64,000 nucleotides of DNA from Spiroplasma ixodetis Y32 (GTDB taxonomy: Bacteria; Bacillota_I; Bacilli_A; Mycoplasmatales; VBWQ01), in contig NZ_CP127039.1 of assembly GCF_030316605.1 (NCBI RefSeq), positions 1,976,289-2,040,288 of the forward strand, given 5' to 3'. Made by a program: the position numbers and the translations under genes. Positions 63,814 to 64,000 of this stretch are shown in pieces (the first letter of the stretch is position 1; every line of letters begins with the position of its first letter). Below the pieces are notes generated by a model, which saw only the letters and a list, made by a program, of their open reading frames with translations, was not told where the DNA came from and did no database searches.

Positions 63814-64000
63814 TTCTGTTTATTTTTAATAATAACAATATTAGTTTAACAAAAAAAATAAATCATTTATAATATTAAATAATAAATATTATTTTTTTTA
63901 TTTTTTTAAAAGTATAATACAGATTATAATTATAAAAAAGTTATCAACATTAATCCACAATTTATCCACAATAATTATATTAATTAAAGAGGTTTTTAAA
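63814..64000. other. oriC: Second copy of oriC (window ends before a dnaA start)
   Basis: Identical to 58688-58875 except for one T fewer in a T run. DnaA boxes TTATCAACA (63941-63949), TAATCCACA (63951-63959) and TTATCCACA (63962-63970). The last bases, GAGGTTTTTAAA, are those immediately before the dnaA ATG in the first copy. Confidence 0.88.

Noticed and set aside
63440..64000. Simple assembly end-overlap as explanation of the repeated oriC
   Set aside because: The repeated IS fragments carry several substitutions relative to 58314-58687 and the left junction is a recombinant IS1595; an overlap should be identical. It cannot be fully excluded without reads.

Overview
The window is very AT-rich and reads TGA as tryptophan throughout: almost every housekeeping gene here (metG, purA, purB, mnmE, rsmA, mreB, yidC) is full length only when TGA is translated. 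Translation table 4, two tandem mreB-type genes, lipoprotein signal peptides, a BMP-type nucleoside transporter and a heavy load of decayed insertion sequences point to a Spiroplasma chromosome, probably from the citri-like, IS-rich part of the genus. That last point is inference.

Layout. 1-4,790: a minus-strand ABC transporter operon (lipoprotein, double ATPase, two permeases). 4,791-9,332: an IS-damaged stretch with an IS3-family copy and an IS1595-family copy that itself carries an IS481/IS1202-like element. 9,333-24,600: a compact tailed-phage-like prophage. Its plus-strand early module has a RecE-like nuclease, RecT and many tiny ORFs. Its minus-strand late module has terminase subunits, portal, a large split protein, scaffold, capsid and a fibre-like protein. 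A complete type II hammerhead ribozyme motif lies inside the plus-strand module at 12,502-12,582. 24,803-25,987: an UPF0236/ISLre2-type transposase-like gene. 26,181-42,310: housekeeping blocks (metG; purA-purB; pth-prs; rsmA; mreB pair) separated by IS copies. 42,311-50,250: decayed lipoproteins, a broken HExxH metalloprotease related to the lethal-factor fold, an element bounded by 84-bp inverted repeats, and more IS copies. 50,338-55,469: the conserved origin-side operon rpmH-rnpA-yidC-jag-mnmE-tatD-DJ-1 on the minus strand. 58,688-60,255: oriC and an intact dnaA, followed by a dnaN cut after about 97 codons.

The last 950 bases (63,051-64,000) repeat 57,923-58,875 almost exactly. They end on the base before a second dnaA start codon. 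This is what one expects if the chromosome record was rotated to begin at dnaA and this window is its final 64 kb. The window would then show a tandem, IS-mediated duplication of oriC-dnaA, with one copy followed by a broken dnaN.

Four IS groups explain most of the non-housekeeping DNA: IS1595-like (8 bp target duplications), IS481/IS1202-like (15-16 bp target duplications), an IS3/IS150-like two-ORF element, and a second IS3-like element with one long ORF (3 bp duplications). They are nested up to three deep, and most transposase genes carry frameshifts or stops.
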